Assembly: GCA_026419785.1 (NCBI GenBank)
Contig: JAODTK010001466.1
Span: forward strand, 116,636 to 180,635
Origin: Sclerodactyla briareus
Taxonomy: Eukaryota > Echinodermata > Holothuroidea > Dendrochirotida > Sclerodactylidae
Reading direction: 5' to 3'
Length of the DNA: 64,000 bases
Part shown: one piece after another, positions 24,501 to 37,500 of the stretch
How positions within the stretch are numbered: position 1 is the stretch's first letter
Layout of the letters: every line of letters begins with the position of its first letter
Translations under genes and position numbers: made by a program
The notes under the pieces: generated by a model
Databases searched by the model: none
What the model saw: only the letters and a program-made list of their open reading frames with translations
Told to the model about the DNA's origin: nothing

Positions 24501-24902
24501 TGTGCCATAGTGACATGGACAGCACCTTTTTGAACAATGGTGGTTATGGAGTTGCCTTATGTGAATTTTGTGGATGGTCATTTTTTTTTTCCATTACACG
24601 TGTGTAGCTATTATATTAAACTGGAAAGGCATGTGAAGGAATGGAAATGTATGAGGACTGAGGATGAACGTGTTCCCAATGTGACCTTACTGAACAACAA
24701 ACGATTTCCGTTTACATGTGTGACTCAAACCTGAACTACATGGAAGCTGCAGAGACAAATTCTAGGTACAGCAAACAGTACCGGTAATGGCATGTGTATG
24801 TGAAGATATCAACGCAATGTGTGCAATTGATTTTTGGGTTTTACCAAACAGTAACACGCTGACAAAAACTAAAAAAAAAAAACAAGAAAAAATGAGGTCA
24901 AC

Positions 24903-25124
24903 CTGATAATACAGGTTTGGCAGTTCTCGCAGGTCTGACCTCCAAACATATTCTCCAGGAAATGAGCCAGAAACACCTCAAATGCACAAATAATTGCAGT
25001 CACCAGTTCTCTTGTTGTTACTTCATGTTTCGTCTTGTGCGGAATTAGGCCACTAGGCTTCAGGGCTTGTAACATAAGGATGTGGTGCTCCATTTCAAAA
25101 CTCGGTACTGATTGGGCATCATCT
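24903..25124 (-). CDS. Candidate exon on the opposite strand, unrecognised protein
   Basis: On the - strand an open stretch of about 74 codons follows a fair acceptor (CCTTTGTGCTGTAG). It can end at a donor CAG|GTTGAC, or at GGAG|GTCAGA after 185 bases. The encoded segment has balanced composition, with a middle such as KHEVTTRELVTAIICAFEVF that could be an amphipathic or membrane-associated helix, then three Cys near the end. I do not recognise the family. It would be a gene nested in the quaking intron. It may equally be a chance frame. Confidence 0.18.
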
Positions 25125-28100
25125 CTACAGCACAAAGGTAAAAATTAGAGTCAGGATTAGGGGATGAAGCTAGCTCACCTTGGTCTTCAAAACAAGCTGT
25201 ATTGTCTCTTTAGGTGGCTTTCTTTTTAGAAAGTTGTTGCTCTTTGTGGTTGGAAGCGGTGTAGGGGGGAGGGGAGGGGCATGCCTCTATTTGGTGTTGG
25301 TCCGATTGAAAGGTTTCAAACCCTACCTACTCATAAAACTTACAGCAGGAAATACTTTTGCTGGCTGTTACTTTCCCACACTTTCCTTCATTCTGCAGTG
25401 TTTCTCCATCTGCACTGAAGGGCAGCTGAAGATAACGCTCCAAAACCCGTACACACTATGTAACACGATTGTGTCTATAATTTCTATTTATTTGTCCAAT
25501 TCAATGAATCCATTTCTTACTCCCAATTTATTCCCAGTTTTGATAGAATAGCTTGCCAATTCCTTTGTTTGCCCATTGGAAATTTTTCTGCTCGAGAGAG
25601 CCCTGCCTGGAATAATTGGCAGGATTCCCCTGGTTGTATGCAAATTTGCTGAAAAAAAAGTTTTATGCCTATGGCAGAATGGGTTGCATATGGTCCTACA
25701 TTTTGTTCAATAATTGAAGCTTTCCAAACCCTATATAATATTTTGTATGATGGAATGGAATGATATTAGACTTGGAGAGGCAGTATGTATCATAAATGTA
25801 AATATGGGCTACCATACTGAATACACATAATCATGCTAAACGCCGTGCGAAATGAAAGCAAGCAGGAATCGATAATTTCATGCCCCTGCTACTGAAACAA
25901 GAGTAGAGGTCCTAGGTGCTGGTGGGTACTTGATAACAATTGAATACTCTCACAAAGGCCCCCCCCCCCCAATTGTTCACACTGCGAAAGTCCTCATAAT
26001 CGCATCACTCAGGGCAATTATCTCATTACTTGCGACAGGAGCTAGAAATCGTTCTACTGCCAACCTCATCCCGATCACTCACCCAGAAAGAGGCTAGTTT
26101 GATAATTGCAATGTTTAAAAGAATATACATTCGGAGGGCCCAGGGTGGCTAAGAGGAAGCAGTGTTTTTTTCCTCTCTCCAGGTTATATTTGAGCATGCA
26201 GTGCATACCAGGAACAGCATGTGGTGATATTGGCCCTCGAGTAATTCTGACCCTAGTTGGACATATCAAAAACCGCTTCCATGTGACCCCACGATGGCCC
26301 AAACCTCCAGCGCCGGACTAGCTTTCCGACGACTCCCAAGACAAAGAACGTTGCTATCTGAAGTAGTGCAAATATTATCTCGTCTAAAAAACCCCCGGTC
26401 ACTGTTTAAATTTCAAAACCAACCCCTACTAGAGATTTTTGTTTCCTTGATGATTCCAAATGATCTGTAAGTGGGAGTATAGGATACTGGGGAATTAGAG
26501 GCAGGCGGGGAGGTGTGAAGCCACAGGGGAACTCTCGATCCGATGGAGGTAGAGGGCTATTTGTTGCAGATTATTCAAAATGCTTCTGGAGCCTCCGGGT
26601 GAGAGACGGAGGGATGTATCCGTCCATCATGCGAGGATGAGCGAGCGAGCCGTTGAGGATATCTGGAGATTGCTGAATGCCTCTGCCGGGACCAGGCATG
26701 GACAAAACTGTTTTAGTCAGCATTATGTCCCTGGAACGCGACACCCTGCCCAAATTCAGATAAAATTGTTCTCTTAGTTATTTGACAGTCTTTGACTGAC
26801 AACGGACTTTTCATCCGGGGACATCAATAATCCCGCACACCGAGGGCGAGTATGATGGAGTCGTGGACTCCGGTAGATGATTCCTGCCGCAGATTCTGAA
26901 TCAAGTCAAGAGTAAAAGTTGGGAGGGGAAGGGTAACAAAAACTGGAAATATAATTCCCCTGTATATCTATCCCTTTACTTCTAGTTGAATTGATCCACT
27001 GATTCAAATCTTGAATTTCTCAAATTTGAATATATTTTGTCGGGGAATAGCTATTTGGAAATTTAATGGTTCCTACCATTTTGTAGAAATGATGAGAGAC
27101 CTGTTCCTATTTGCCCGGCGCCCACTCCATCGCTTTTATCATATGGCATATGAGGGCATGCCTTTTTGTAAAGTAATGGATTCATGTTGTGGAGCAAGCC
27201 AACTGATTGTTTGAAAAAAGTGTGAATGAGGAATGGAAATATCCCTATATAGAATCTTCTCTTCTCATCATTGCAAACTTGGAGGCTAGTCTTAAGGTCC
27301 TAATTTAAATAGAATCCAGCAGTATCACTAGCTTAACTTGAAAATGCAGCGTGTTGAGGGAGGTGGGTCGGGGGCAGGGTGGGTGCTAGACATTCGCGAA
27401 AGGATGTTCTCAGCGTATACACTGTGTAATGCCGTGTCCCCCCCCCCCCCGCCAAAAAAAGCTCAACCTGGCTTCGGATGATACTGTGTTTTACACATCG
27501 TAGCTTTTTTGTTTCTTCCCTCTCTGTCTTTTTTGTCTTTCGTCACTCCGACGACGTCACCCTCTCGTTAAACAGACCGCCCTGACGAGGCAATCTGGCT
27601 GAGTGTATAGCTCATTCGTGTCGTAATGCGATAGTGTCAAAGACATTGATTTCCAGGCCTGGTGGGGAGACGTAGAGGTGGCTCGGCAGTCCCCTGTTGG
27701 TTATATTTACGTGCACTCGGCGGTATCTTCCCATGCGCCGCTCCGAGTATGTGAGGGGTCTCTGATTGCTCGTAACAACCCGCTGCGAACATCAACTGTA
27801 TTTAAGGGGGGGGGGGAGCAAAGGTGTCAGGTCACTCATCGTCTTATTTGGAAAGGTCACTCATGATTTTGGTATGCCATCACTACCAGGTTAGAGGTAA
27901 CTCTGAATGATTGGCTGATAATTGTTGTAAACATCTACCCCATCAGCTTGATTGTAAAATGGGCATGGTTTTAATTTGAATGCCTCGTGAAATCTGGCAG
28001 ATATTGCTCGTATGTACATGATTGGTAATACTTTAAAATTACTACTAAAATAGTTGTCAGCCCTCATTTAGGAAAAATTTTTGCTATGTCCACCAAAAAT

Positions 28101-31100
28101 AAATGGTACCCGTTGTCCTCCTCTCTAGTGGACTCTTGTAATAGACAGACATATCTCCCTTTTCACAACTCAACTGGGGTGGTATCACAGCATGCAGGGT
28201 ATGAGATCCTACGTATGGCAGGCGCCCCTAATTCCAGCTGCCTTAAATTGGTTGAAGATTGAAAGTCTCCATGTAATCAACCAAACACCATCAGGTATAT
28301 GGTAATCCGATATTTTTCTCATTACTCTGTTACATGAGCCGAAAAAAAATTCTTTACAGAATAATATAATTAATTTGAAAGTCACTGGGAATTCAAATCC
28401 GCCCTATCCCGAATAAGCCATCTAACAAATTAGGAATATTTACGTCTGATTTTACAAATTCCTAACCACTTTGGTGATGTGGTTGGAAACAACATTGCTG
28501 TCAAATATCAAAGGTATGATCTCTCAAACCTTGTGACTCGCTAACAATAAATCAATAATCTCTCACCAAGCAAATTCATGTTGCGAACTGAAGAATAAGT
28601 GATGTGGCGATTACACTGGGTAACAGATCGTAAAAGGAGAGCGGCTGGCTGAATCGTAGAACAATGTTACATTTCTGAAATGCTCCGGCATGTTGGCAGT
28701 GGAATAGGATTGAAGACCTTCATCTCACCGCCGTCAGATATCCTCATGATATAATGTCGCAGTCACAAATTTCGATTAACAACATGAAAAACTCAATGAA
28801 GTATTCACGCGTGCATTGTCTGCAGAGGGGCATCGACTGCCATTCGAGCATTCAGCTTTTAACTAAAAAAAGCATGTGTGTCCTGGATTCCTCCGTTCAT
28901 TTCCTTTTCCTGCAGCCATTGAATTTCATCAGTGTTTCGTGCACACTTCAGAAATTAATTTCTCATGTTGACTTTGCGTTCATCTTACCCCCTGGGGCGT
29001 CTGAGCTTCAGCGCAAAATAAAGTTTATTCTTGCCCCCGAGACGTCCTATTGAAGTAGGATTCCTGAGACTAGCCAAATTAGAGGGCGACTGCCTCGTGT
29101 TGTTGTTATAACCGAGAATTTCTCAGCAGGAGGGAGGGGGGGGGTTGTGGGAAGGCAGGCTGTTGTGGCAACAAAATGGGAGGAAGCCTCATTTGTGTTG
29201 GCAGTGAAAAAACGCCTTGCCCACTACAGGCATGTTTGCCTTGTTCCTCCCCCCCCCCCCCCCCCCCACATTCTGATAGAGCTAACTCCCCCCCAAAAAG
29301 TCTGGATTTGTGTTGTGTTGATATGCAATGATAATTGAAGACATCATTTTGCAAACAATGAAAAAATAATAGCATCATTTGTCATTAATCAATGAAATTT
29401 TTGTTTGTTTGCAAGAAGTTGGAGAAAGAAAACTAATTTCAAACGAGACCAGAGACAGATTTTAATATGAGGTCGCTTCTCTGTCATTTTTAATGCACGC
29501 CCGTAGTAAATAGATTATGAGGGGTAGCGATAGATTGTCCCAGTTGATTATGGGGCACTTCAGGACCAAGGCCGTTGTTTGCCAGTCCTGTCTGGCGCTT
29601 GTCATTCGAGATGTCATCAGCGGCGCAGTTGATAGCTGTCATGGAGGCCGATCGAGATGAGGGCGAGGGGAAGTAACTAGTGTCATATGCGCAACCATGG
29701 CTGGTTTGGAAACGCGGATTGTGAGGTTCGGAAATGACCGATTGCTGTAAAACAGTGTGGATAAAATGGCCCTAACACCAACTGGTCCCCCTTTTTTGGG
29801 AAAAAAAAAAAAAAAAATGGGGAAATCGTAAAAGGCATTTGTTTGGAAAGAGCTGTACACCGTTTACTAACCGTGAACTTATTATTATTTGTGGCTGCTC
29901 TTCCCTATAGGGGAGACTCCTTTGAGAGACTTCACACTATATAACTGATGCACTAATTTATGAGGAGTTGTGTTACCTAATCATTTCAAAATTTGGATGA
30001 GAAGCAAAAAAGTCAGTGCAGGTCCTAATCCACCACTCATATAAATGTCTGGTTCCCAGTCAATCATAACAGTTTCAAGTTCCTTAAAAAGCTCCTTGGG
30101 TGTGCGGTGCCGCGGTAATTTGCTAATTAGGTGTCAAAATGTCCTTATGGCTTATGGCCTGAGGGGGGTGGGGGATTACTGGAAAGATGAAGTTTTTGAC
30201 AGGAAGATGCATAGCAGGAAATCTGTCCCTGCCAAGAGACCGCACAGCAGTGCCAGGGCTACAGCGTTAATGTCGCTCTGACTGTAAAGACAGGGTATCC
30301 GGGATGGGGGTGCGTAATTAACTCCTTAGAGCCCATTAAATTGATTTTCCATGGAACCAAATGTAACAGAAGGGTCCTCCACACAGTGGCGTAGGCAAAC
30401 CTCTGCGCCGCTCACAGGCTTGTGATCACGATTGGCCGATCCGAGGAGTCCAGATGGGGGGACTGAGGGTCGGCGTCGAATGCTCCGCATTCCACCCGGT
30501 GATGCCCTGGGAGCTGGCCGTGGTCACTCCACTGGGCTCTTAATAGCAAATTTGGATCAGGTAACAACGTTGCAAAAACAAACTCCTGACCTTGGATACT
30601 ATACATCGATGACAGGGTTATGTTTTAGAGTTGACGTAGTTGTTTGCGGACAAGCATTGATGACCCGTTTAGGCCCATCGGAGTGGAGGAAAGGGGCATC
30701 GGATTGAATTTAAGATCGGGCTCTGATTGCTGCCAGAGTGACCCAAATATCATTCCCAACTTTAGTGCCAGTAAGTAATACACAGCCAGCCAATAATTCT
30801 ATTCTCGGTGGGACCTTGCGGCAGTAGAGGATTTGATAAAGGGATAATCACAGCTGGTCTGTGGGGTGGTATAGGGTGACAATATAAACCAGCAGGCCAT
30901 TCATTATCGGAGCTCCATCTCTTTTGGAGATAAAGTAATTATCAAATTATCAAAATAAAGCTTCCAAATGAGTCAACAGTCTCAACCTGATTTGTATGCT
31001 GTGTTGAAATGGTATTGAAGCATTGTGTGCTTTATCAAGAGAGCCTCTATATATATTTTTTATAAATATCTTATGTCAACACTTGCACTATATCCACGGA

Positions 31101-31447
31101 TCAAATGTAAATCTTGCAGAGCATTATGTGACCCATTATTTTTTGCTACACCCTTGTAAATTTGAAGCTCCATCATTTTGACCCCTTCCCTAGAGTGTAT
31201 GACAGCTGTGCATGAGGTGAACTAATTCCATTCAGTTTGTTTTAGAGGCCTCTAAAAGTGAATGAAATGATTATGCTCTTCCACATAATTATTTTTTCCC
31301 CTCACATTGTCTTTTTTTCAAATCTTGTAGAAGCATTTTGCATGCACCATTCGGTCATCTTAACGTTTGAACTTTCGTCATTCTCTATTGACATCACCCC
31401 CATTTGCGGTGGCTACCCAAAACTTTTGCTTCTCACACGACCCCTAG

Positions 31448-31519
31448 GTCCTGCTGCTAAGTTGCGCCGAACCCCCATCAGGGAGCACCCGTATCAAAGG
31501 GCTCTCATTGATCCAAGAG
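31448..31519 (+). CDS. qki: Quaking/held-out-wings homologue, exon B (QKI-5-type nuclear C-terminus)
   Basis: The final G of exon A plus GT completes a Gly codon, then the frame gives Pro-Ala-Ala followed by KLRRTPIREHPYQRALIDPR. Mammalian QKI-5 has [20 protein letters not shown] at this point (from memory); ten of twenty residues agree. The HPYQR core belongs to the nuclear-localisation segment of QKI-5. Here the preceding Val is Glu. The acceptor is CACGACCCCTAG and the donor GAG|GTTAGT. One leftover G is passed on, the same phase as I recall before the mammalian AATGN end. If the donor is not used, the frame ends at once as Gly-stop (TAG 31522-31524). I could not identify the following exon. 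Confidence 0.88.
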
Positions 31520-34500
31520 GTTAGTATTAATCATAATGACCTTTCTTATTTTAATACTTGTGTATGCATATTCATCTCCTCATTTATATAACATGAAGCA
31601 TGGTATTTCTCATCCCCACGAAAGCAGCTAGTAGCTTGTAATCGTTGTTGTTTGAACAGCGGTTCCTTAGTCGATTGGCAGTAGATGGCATTGTCTCAAA
31701 CGACCAATACAAGGCAGCTGGCTTCTAGCAGATTGCAAGCATGAAAAGATGGCAACAACGAGTGTTTCCCCGATGTGGCATGAGTGAGACCAATCATGCA
31801 AATGGATGGTTGCCATAGTGATCAATTAGATATTCTTGGGTTCATTGAATTTGTAACTACACTATTTCAGATGTCCACTCAGATTCAGGGGTTTGTGGAG
31901 CAAATCTTGAGCGACACAATTGGTACATGTACTGAAGGTTCGCACATTTTATTGTATTGTCGATATTTGTTTCAGTAGTGATACATACAGGCCAAATCTG
32001 TTGGCTGACAGGGATACAGAATTGTAATGAATCACTAACATTCATGACTTGAGACATGGACTTTCCAGAGTTGCTTAAACTTCATTGTTGGCAGCTTGAG
32101 TCCTGTAAGGGTCTTAATGGTGACAACTTTTGTTTTTCAATCTTGAAAGTTTTGACACTTAATATCTTGAAAACACAGGGTGGGATGAAAACTGACTGTT
32201 GTGTATCGTGGAGCACTTCAAACTATGGTCAATGGCTCATGAGTGGATGAACGTGATAGAAAGTCATGAAGTAGTCCTGTAATCAATAAGTTTGTTTTAT
32301 TATAAGAGTATTGTGGACCTGAACAGTAGTGGAACTTGAAAACGACCCTATAGGAACAGGAGGCATGCTGCCTCCTTAGGCTGGCCTTCCTACCAGGCCC
32401 TGTAGGTATGGAGTACAAGTGCTACCTGTATAGTTGTTCATTCTCTGCCTGTGCCTGCCGATACAGATAATTCTTGGTGTATGCCCATGACAGAAAAGTA
32501 AATAATATATATCAGTACTGCAAGTGTATAGGGGAATCATAAAGTTAAGATAATGAGAAAAGCCATTTTGGGGGAAGAACGAAAAGAAGATTCGAAAATG
32601 ACAGGTCAATAAATTTAAACCATCGTGTGGAGGTATGTGATAGCTTGTTGTATGTAAATTATCAATACGGGTTAGAAGAAAAAGTGGTCTCACCAATAAT
32701 TCATAGTGAGGGGTCTTGATTGATAGTTGAAAATAATGTGGTTTTTCAAACATTTCATGTTGCCGAAGTGAGTATAGCAGAAAATAAATTGATGAACATA
32801 TTAACAGAAAATTATAAAAACCAAGCAAATTCATTCTAGATTACCATAGTGATTGTATGTCCCAGAAAACGGATACATAACGAATCAATATTTGAGCAAA
32901 GGGAAGATCGGCTTGAATTATGTGAGACATAACCTTTAGAATGACATTGTTTAGGTGAATCAGAGGACAAAGAGAATCAGCTTATTAACTATTCTTCAAC
33001 TCCACTATGACAATTGTAAATACATTTTTATAAGGCAGAATTTGAAACATGTTTCCATTTTCGCCTAAAATCAACTAGCAAAGATTTAAGAACATGAACA
33101 CAAAAGGTGTGTAGCAAACCTTGGAAGTGAGTCGAAAGTTTGTAAGCACATGAGATGTAGTCTTGGTCTTACTGTATTCTATGGAGGCTATGTAGTGCCA
33201 AGGTATTTTCAACAAGTTAACCACAGATTCCCACGTTGAGATTCCCATCGTTATGTATGCATGGCTAGGTGTTGAGTTCTTGTCTGATCTTTATAAACCA
33301 TCCTTCAATTTCCCGCCAAATTTGCTTTAAACGTTAAACCGTATCCCTATGTAATATGTGTGTTGATGAAGGTTTTCCTCGTTTCCACTTTTCGTGCCCA
33401 AAACACGTTTTCCTATTGGCCCAGGTGGTTATGTGCGGTGTAAGCAGTCAGTTGTTAGTTATTTGTATGCTCTTTATTGTTCCGTTTATGCGTTTGCGTG
33501 GTGATTCATCTGGACCCAGTTTGTTTACTCAACTTGTTGTGTGTGGTCTACCAGTTTGGCATTTATTCTTTGTGTGTGCTTTGACTACATGGACCAGTAG
33601 AAGCAAATCTACAAATAGCTTACATTAGTTTCATGATGTATTCATTTTTCAGTAGGGGGAATATTGCTGAGGGTGTTTTGAGCATGCACACATATTTTTC
33701 TCTTTCGATTGTTATTTTGGTATTAATGTCTGTTCTCCAAAAAATTAAAATCTCGTGTGGCTAAAACTGTACAAGTGACCAGAGATTGAAGCATGATTTT
33801 GCTATTATCAACACTGCTAAATAGGAGAATGCAGGTCTAAAGACTTGAGAGCTCATTGAGGATAATCGTTTCAACACACAATAACTTGATACGGCAAATC
33901 GCTAGTTGCTGTACGTTCCAGGGCAAGAAGTTAAGAGTTTGTTTTACCAAAATCTAAGCTAAAGGTTGCATTGTTCTGCAATTGGGGAAGTGATTAAAAG
34001 TGACCATTATTCAGTGTCAGCTACTTAAGTTTATGATATGGACATGACCAAAGTGAAACAATGTGAAACCCCTCAAAATATGCACCAAAATAAATTTACA
34101 ATAAATTTGACCATGAACAAGGACTAAGGCCACGCACGGTTTATACAGTACAGGCATATTAACACAATATCAGATGTGTAAACCCTGCAGCGTGTGTTAC
34201 CCCGGCTTTTGACATATTTCTAGGTCCATGTAGGTGGTCCAGGTGCTGGACTGCATGTTTCGTGTTCTGCGTGTGTAACTGTCTGTGTACAGCCTCTATG
34301 AGAAAAAAAGGACCCAGTTCTTGCAAGCAGGCTCTCTTAAGGCATGGTCAGGTAGAGGTAGTGCCTGGCGGGGACGGATGTTTTTCCTGCCTCGGCACCA
34401 AGTGTGGTGCTGGCAGAACTGCTCTGCGTGTAGTGGTGTGAAATGTCAGAGGTACTATCGGCCCCAATGTACCCCCATGTTCTATGGTTATATTGTATAC

Positions 34501-37500
34501 TTTTAGATGGGGGGTGGAAAGCCTTATCCGCCATAAAAAGGCAAAGTCAGCCAAATTAACTTCTTAAGTTGAAAAGAATAAAAAATCAGTCAAAATCATT
34601 GTTCCAGGTTAATAGCATGTTTGGTTTGGGAAGATATGGTTCCTCAAATTTTATGCTTTGGGGATTTGGCCAAAACTGGCAACCTTTTTATGATTGTCAA
34701 TATATACAAATTGTAAGGGAAGTTAAGACAGTATTTTTTAACATTTTCTCAGGTTTGGCTTAGATATGAACGTCATTCATGTTAGCAGTGATAATTAATA
34801 ATCTTCTTTAAAAAAGGTGTAACTTTATACGAAAACACGGTATGAACATCCTGAAACCAAAGATTGAAATTGGCATGATTCTTTCAATGCACTATCATTT
34901 AAATATTTTTGGATGGCTGGAATTGTTCCTTTGAGCATCAGCCCTATTGAGAATATTTTGAAAATGTGTATATGCATCTCGGTCGGGTGGGGAGGTGTGT
35001 GGGGGGGTCATGTAAGGTGCTCAATATCCAGGGATGGGGGGATTGTACTTACTTTCTAACTGGTGGTTCTGCATTAACCATTAGTACAAGAATTATAGTG
35101 TCGTGGCAATTACTTCACATCCAGAAATAGCGGTACCAATTTCTTCGGGAAAATCACCCATCATTGGGTTATTTTTGAATGGGTAGAGGGAAAGATTGAG
35201 TATAAAATACTATGACTGAACACAGGATGAGAATTAGTAAAAACAAGATTTGGCTCCATTGAAATATTCTTCCAGGAAAAAAGGTTGATTTTATAATCGG
35301 TGCATTTACTGAAAATCCATGAATTATTCATGTGCTCCCATCCTTCGCGAGTGAGTTGTATAACATCTTGATTCAGGCCCAGCTTTTTGGACCAAAGAGG
35401 GGTATTTGCACCAAATCATCTTCTGTGGGCGTTTATTTCTTCTCTTTTTAAATAGGTGTAGGGATCTCTTTGTTGCAATTTTTTCGTGTGAAAAATCTTA
35501 TGTATATTTATGCAGTTTTGTATAGATAGAATTTTAGAACGTTTCTGGTGTGTGTACATACATTGGATTAGTTTGAGCTTTTTTTTTTTATATTAATCAT
35601 TGGTTTTATTGTGAGTATCTATTTTATACACTATTTTCCCTGCTAATTTCGTTGGATGCCAAAAGGCAACCCATACCTATCCACCAATAGGAGTTGCTCA
35701 AGAGAGGGCATCAATATTAATGATGGCGCAGTCATGCTGCACATTCTTAATGATGACATGGGTTATTGGGTTCAAACTGCTTGAAAATTCTGGATTGGAT
35801 TCTTCTAGGGAGGAGGAAACTTCTGGAGACGGAGAAATGTATTAAACTGCCATGTGGACGGAGAGCGAGGGGTTTGATTGATGACATACTCGCGTCCGGA
35901 TGGCACATTTCACCTTGATTCATAATGGGACGAGTTGTACTTGATTGGACAATGATTGGATAATCCACTTTAAAATATGATCACAGCCCACCTCAAGACT
36001 GTGTTGTAAGGCATTCCCCTTTCCTCCCCACTTATATTCATACTCATAGATGATCATATTTCATATTCGCTTGGTAGGAGTGGCTTGATTAGACACTGTA
36101 GTCCTTTCCCTTTGCAAAGTTATCCTCGTCGACCTTTTCTTGTAATCGAGTGAAGACAGCAGTGGGACCTCTGCATGATATTTGTACCTTTCATCATATT
36201 TGATACAATCGTGACAACGATGTGGGATCTCGGAAATCGGGCAATCACCGACTCGGTTGTTCGAAGTGTGTAAATAAATTATGAGAAATGAGAGCACCGA
36301 AGTGGGTTTTGTCAGCATTTGATCTTTCATGAAATTTTTTGTATGTATTCTATTTTTGTTTGGATACATCTCAAAATATATTTCTGCTCAAAGATTCCAA
36401 TGTATTGTGGTATGCTTTTTATCAGTCTTCCAGGAAGACGGTGCCTACATCCAGTGAGTGGCTGAGGACAAATTGCAGGTGGGTGTGCCTATGTCAAGTA
36501 CACCAATGAGGTTGAGGGGGGGGGGGGGGGAATTGTGGGCTAATGTTAGTCATCCCCAAAAGGCCACATTACTTATAGTGGTTCTCTTGCCTGGTAAGAC
36601 TTGCCCCTAGGCAACTGGCATCCCAGTTCTCCCTCGCAGCATTCCCCTGGATTAAGAACAATAAGTGGGACTGATGTTACACTTCTCTCCCGCCCACCCT
36701 CCACGCCCTCGCTTTTGAGAGGACTTTAAAGAACTTTGGACCTCTTGGGTCCTTGAAGAAGTTTCACACAGGCAGGACACTCCTGAGTCACCCCATGAGT
36801 CCACAAGTTTGTACATCATATTGAGTCGTCATCGGCCATGTCGTCTCCATCCCAACCGGTCTGGACCTGTTACTATGGCATATGTATGTATGTGGCAATA
36901 GGTTCGATAATGGGTTTCACTAATATAATCTGATGCATAAAGGGTGTTTTGAAACTAATCAGATGTCCACACCCATAACAAGTTGATAGTGCCTAGCCTA
37001 ACCAGTTTTTTTTATTGGTTTTTTGTACTCCAAAGAATGTGTGGATTCTGGAAATGAGATGTGCAAGGTGAATGAACCTACATTCCTGATTGACTAGTAG
37101 TGTATAATATAACCTAGACTAATCCCCCTGCCAGTCCGGGAGAAGGGTGGGGCTGAAGGGGAGGACTTGGACTGTCTGTGTCAAAGAGTTGTACCTCATG
37201 CCCCCTTTCTCCAAGAGTTGTACAAAGAGGTCCTCACTGTGCACAAAGTCCTAACACTTTGAAGATTGTAACCCCCTCATCTGAGTTCATTGAATTCGAT
37301 CTGTTCTAGTGAATCCGTTGAAGTTGAGTGAATTGGATCAAGTCTATTGGATAGTGTTTAGTTATGATTGTGACGTCATAGCTATGAAGTACACCTATGG
37401 AAGGAACAACAAACATTTCCTAATAGGATTATCCAGGGAGAAGAATCCAGAATTTGCTAAAACTGGTTAATAGTTTTGTTTAAACATTAACACTCTTTGA

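Larger units (their letters stand above)
19407..31447 (+). other. qki: 12-kb intron between quaking exons A and B
   Basis: It starts GTATGT and ends CCCCTAG. It holds simple repeats: (ATGG)4 near 22085 and C or G runs at 20745-20759, 21061-21073, 21807-21817, 24366-24378, 25959-25970, 27438-27450, 27806-27816 and 29249-29267. It also holds an A17 run at 29801-29817, a candidate antisense exon at 24903-25124 and a STAR-binding-like motif near 21487-21500. No alternative quaking exon was identified with confidence. Confidence 0.75.

Noticed and set aside
32376-32834. 152-codon open frame on the - strand.
   Set aside because: Rich in Leu, Phe, Tyr and Ser as expected from AT-rich chance translation, with no domain and no splice context.
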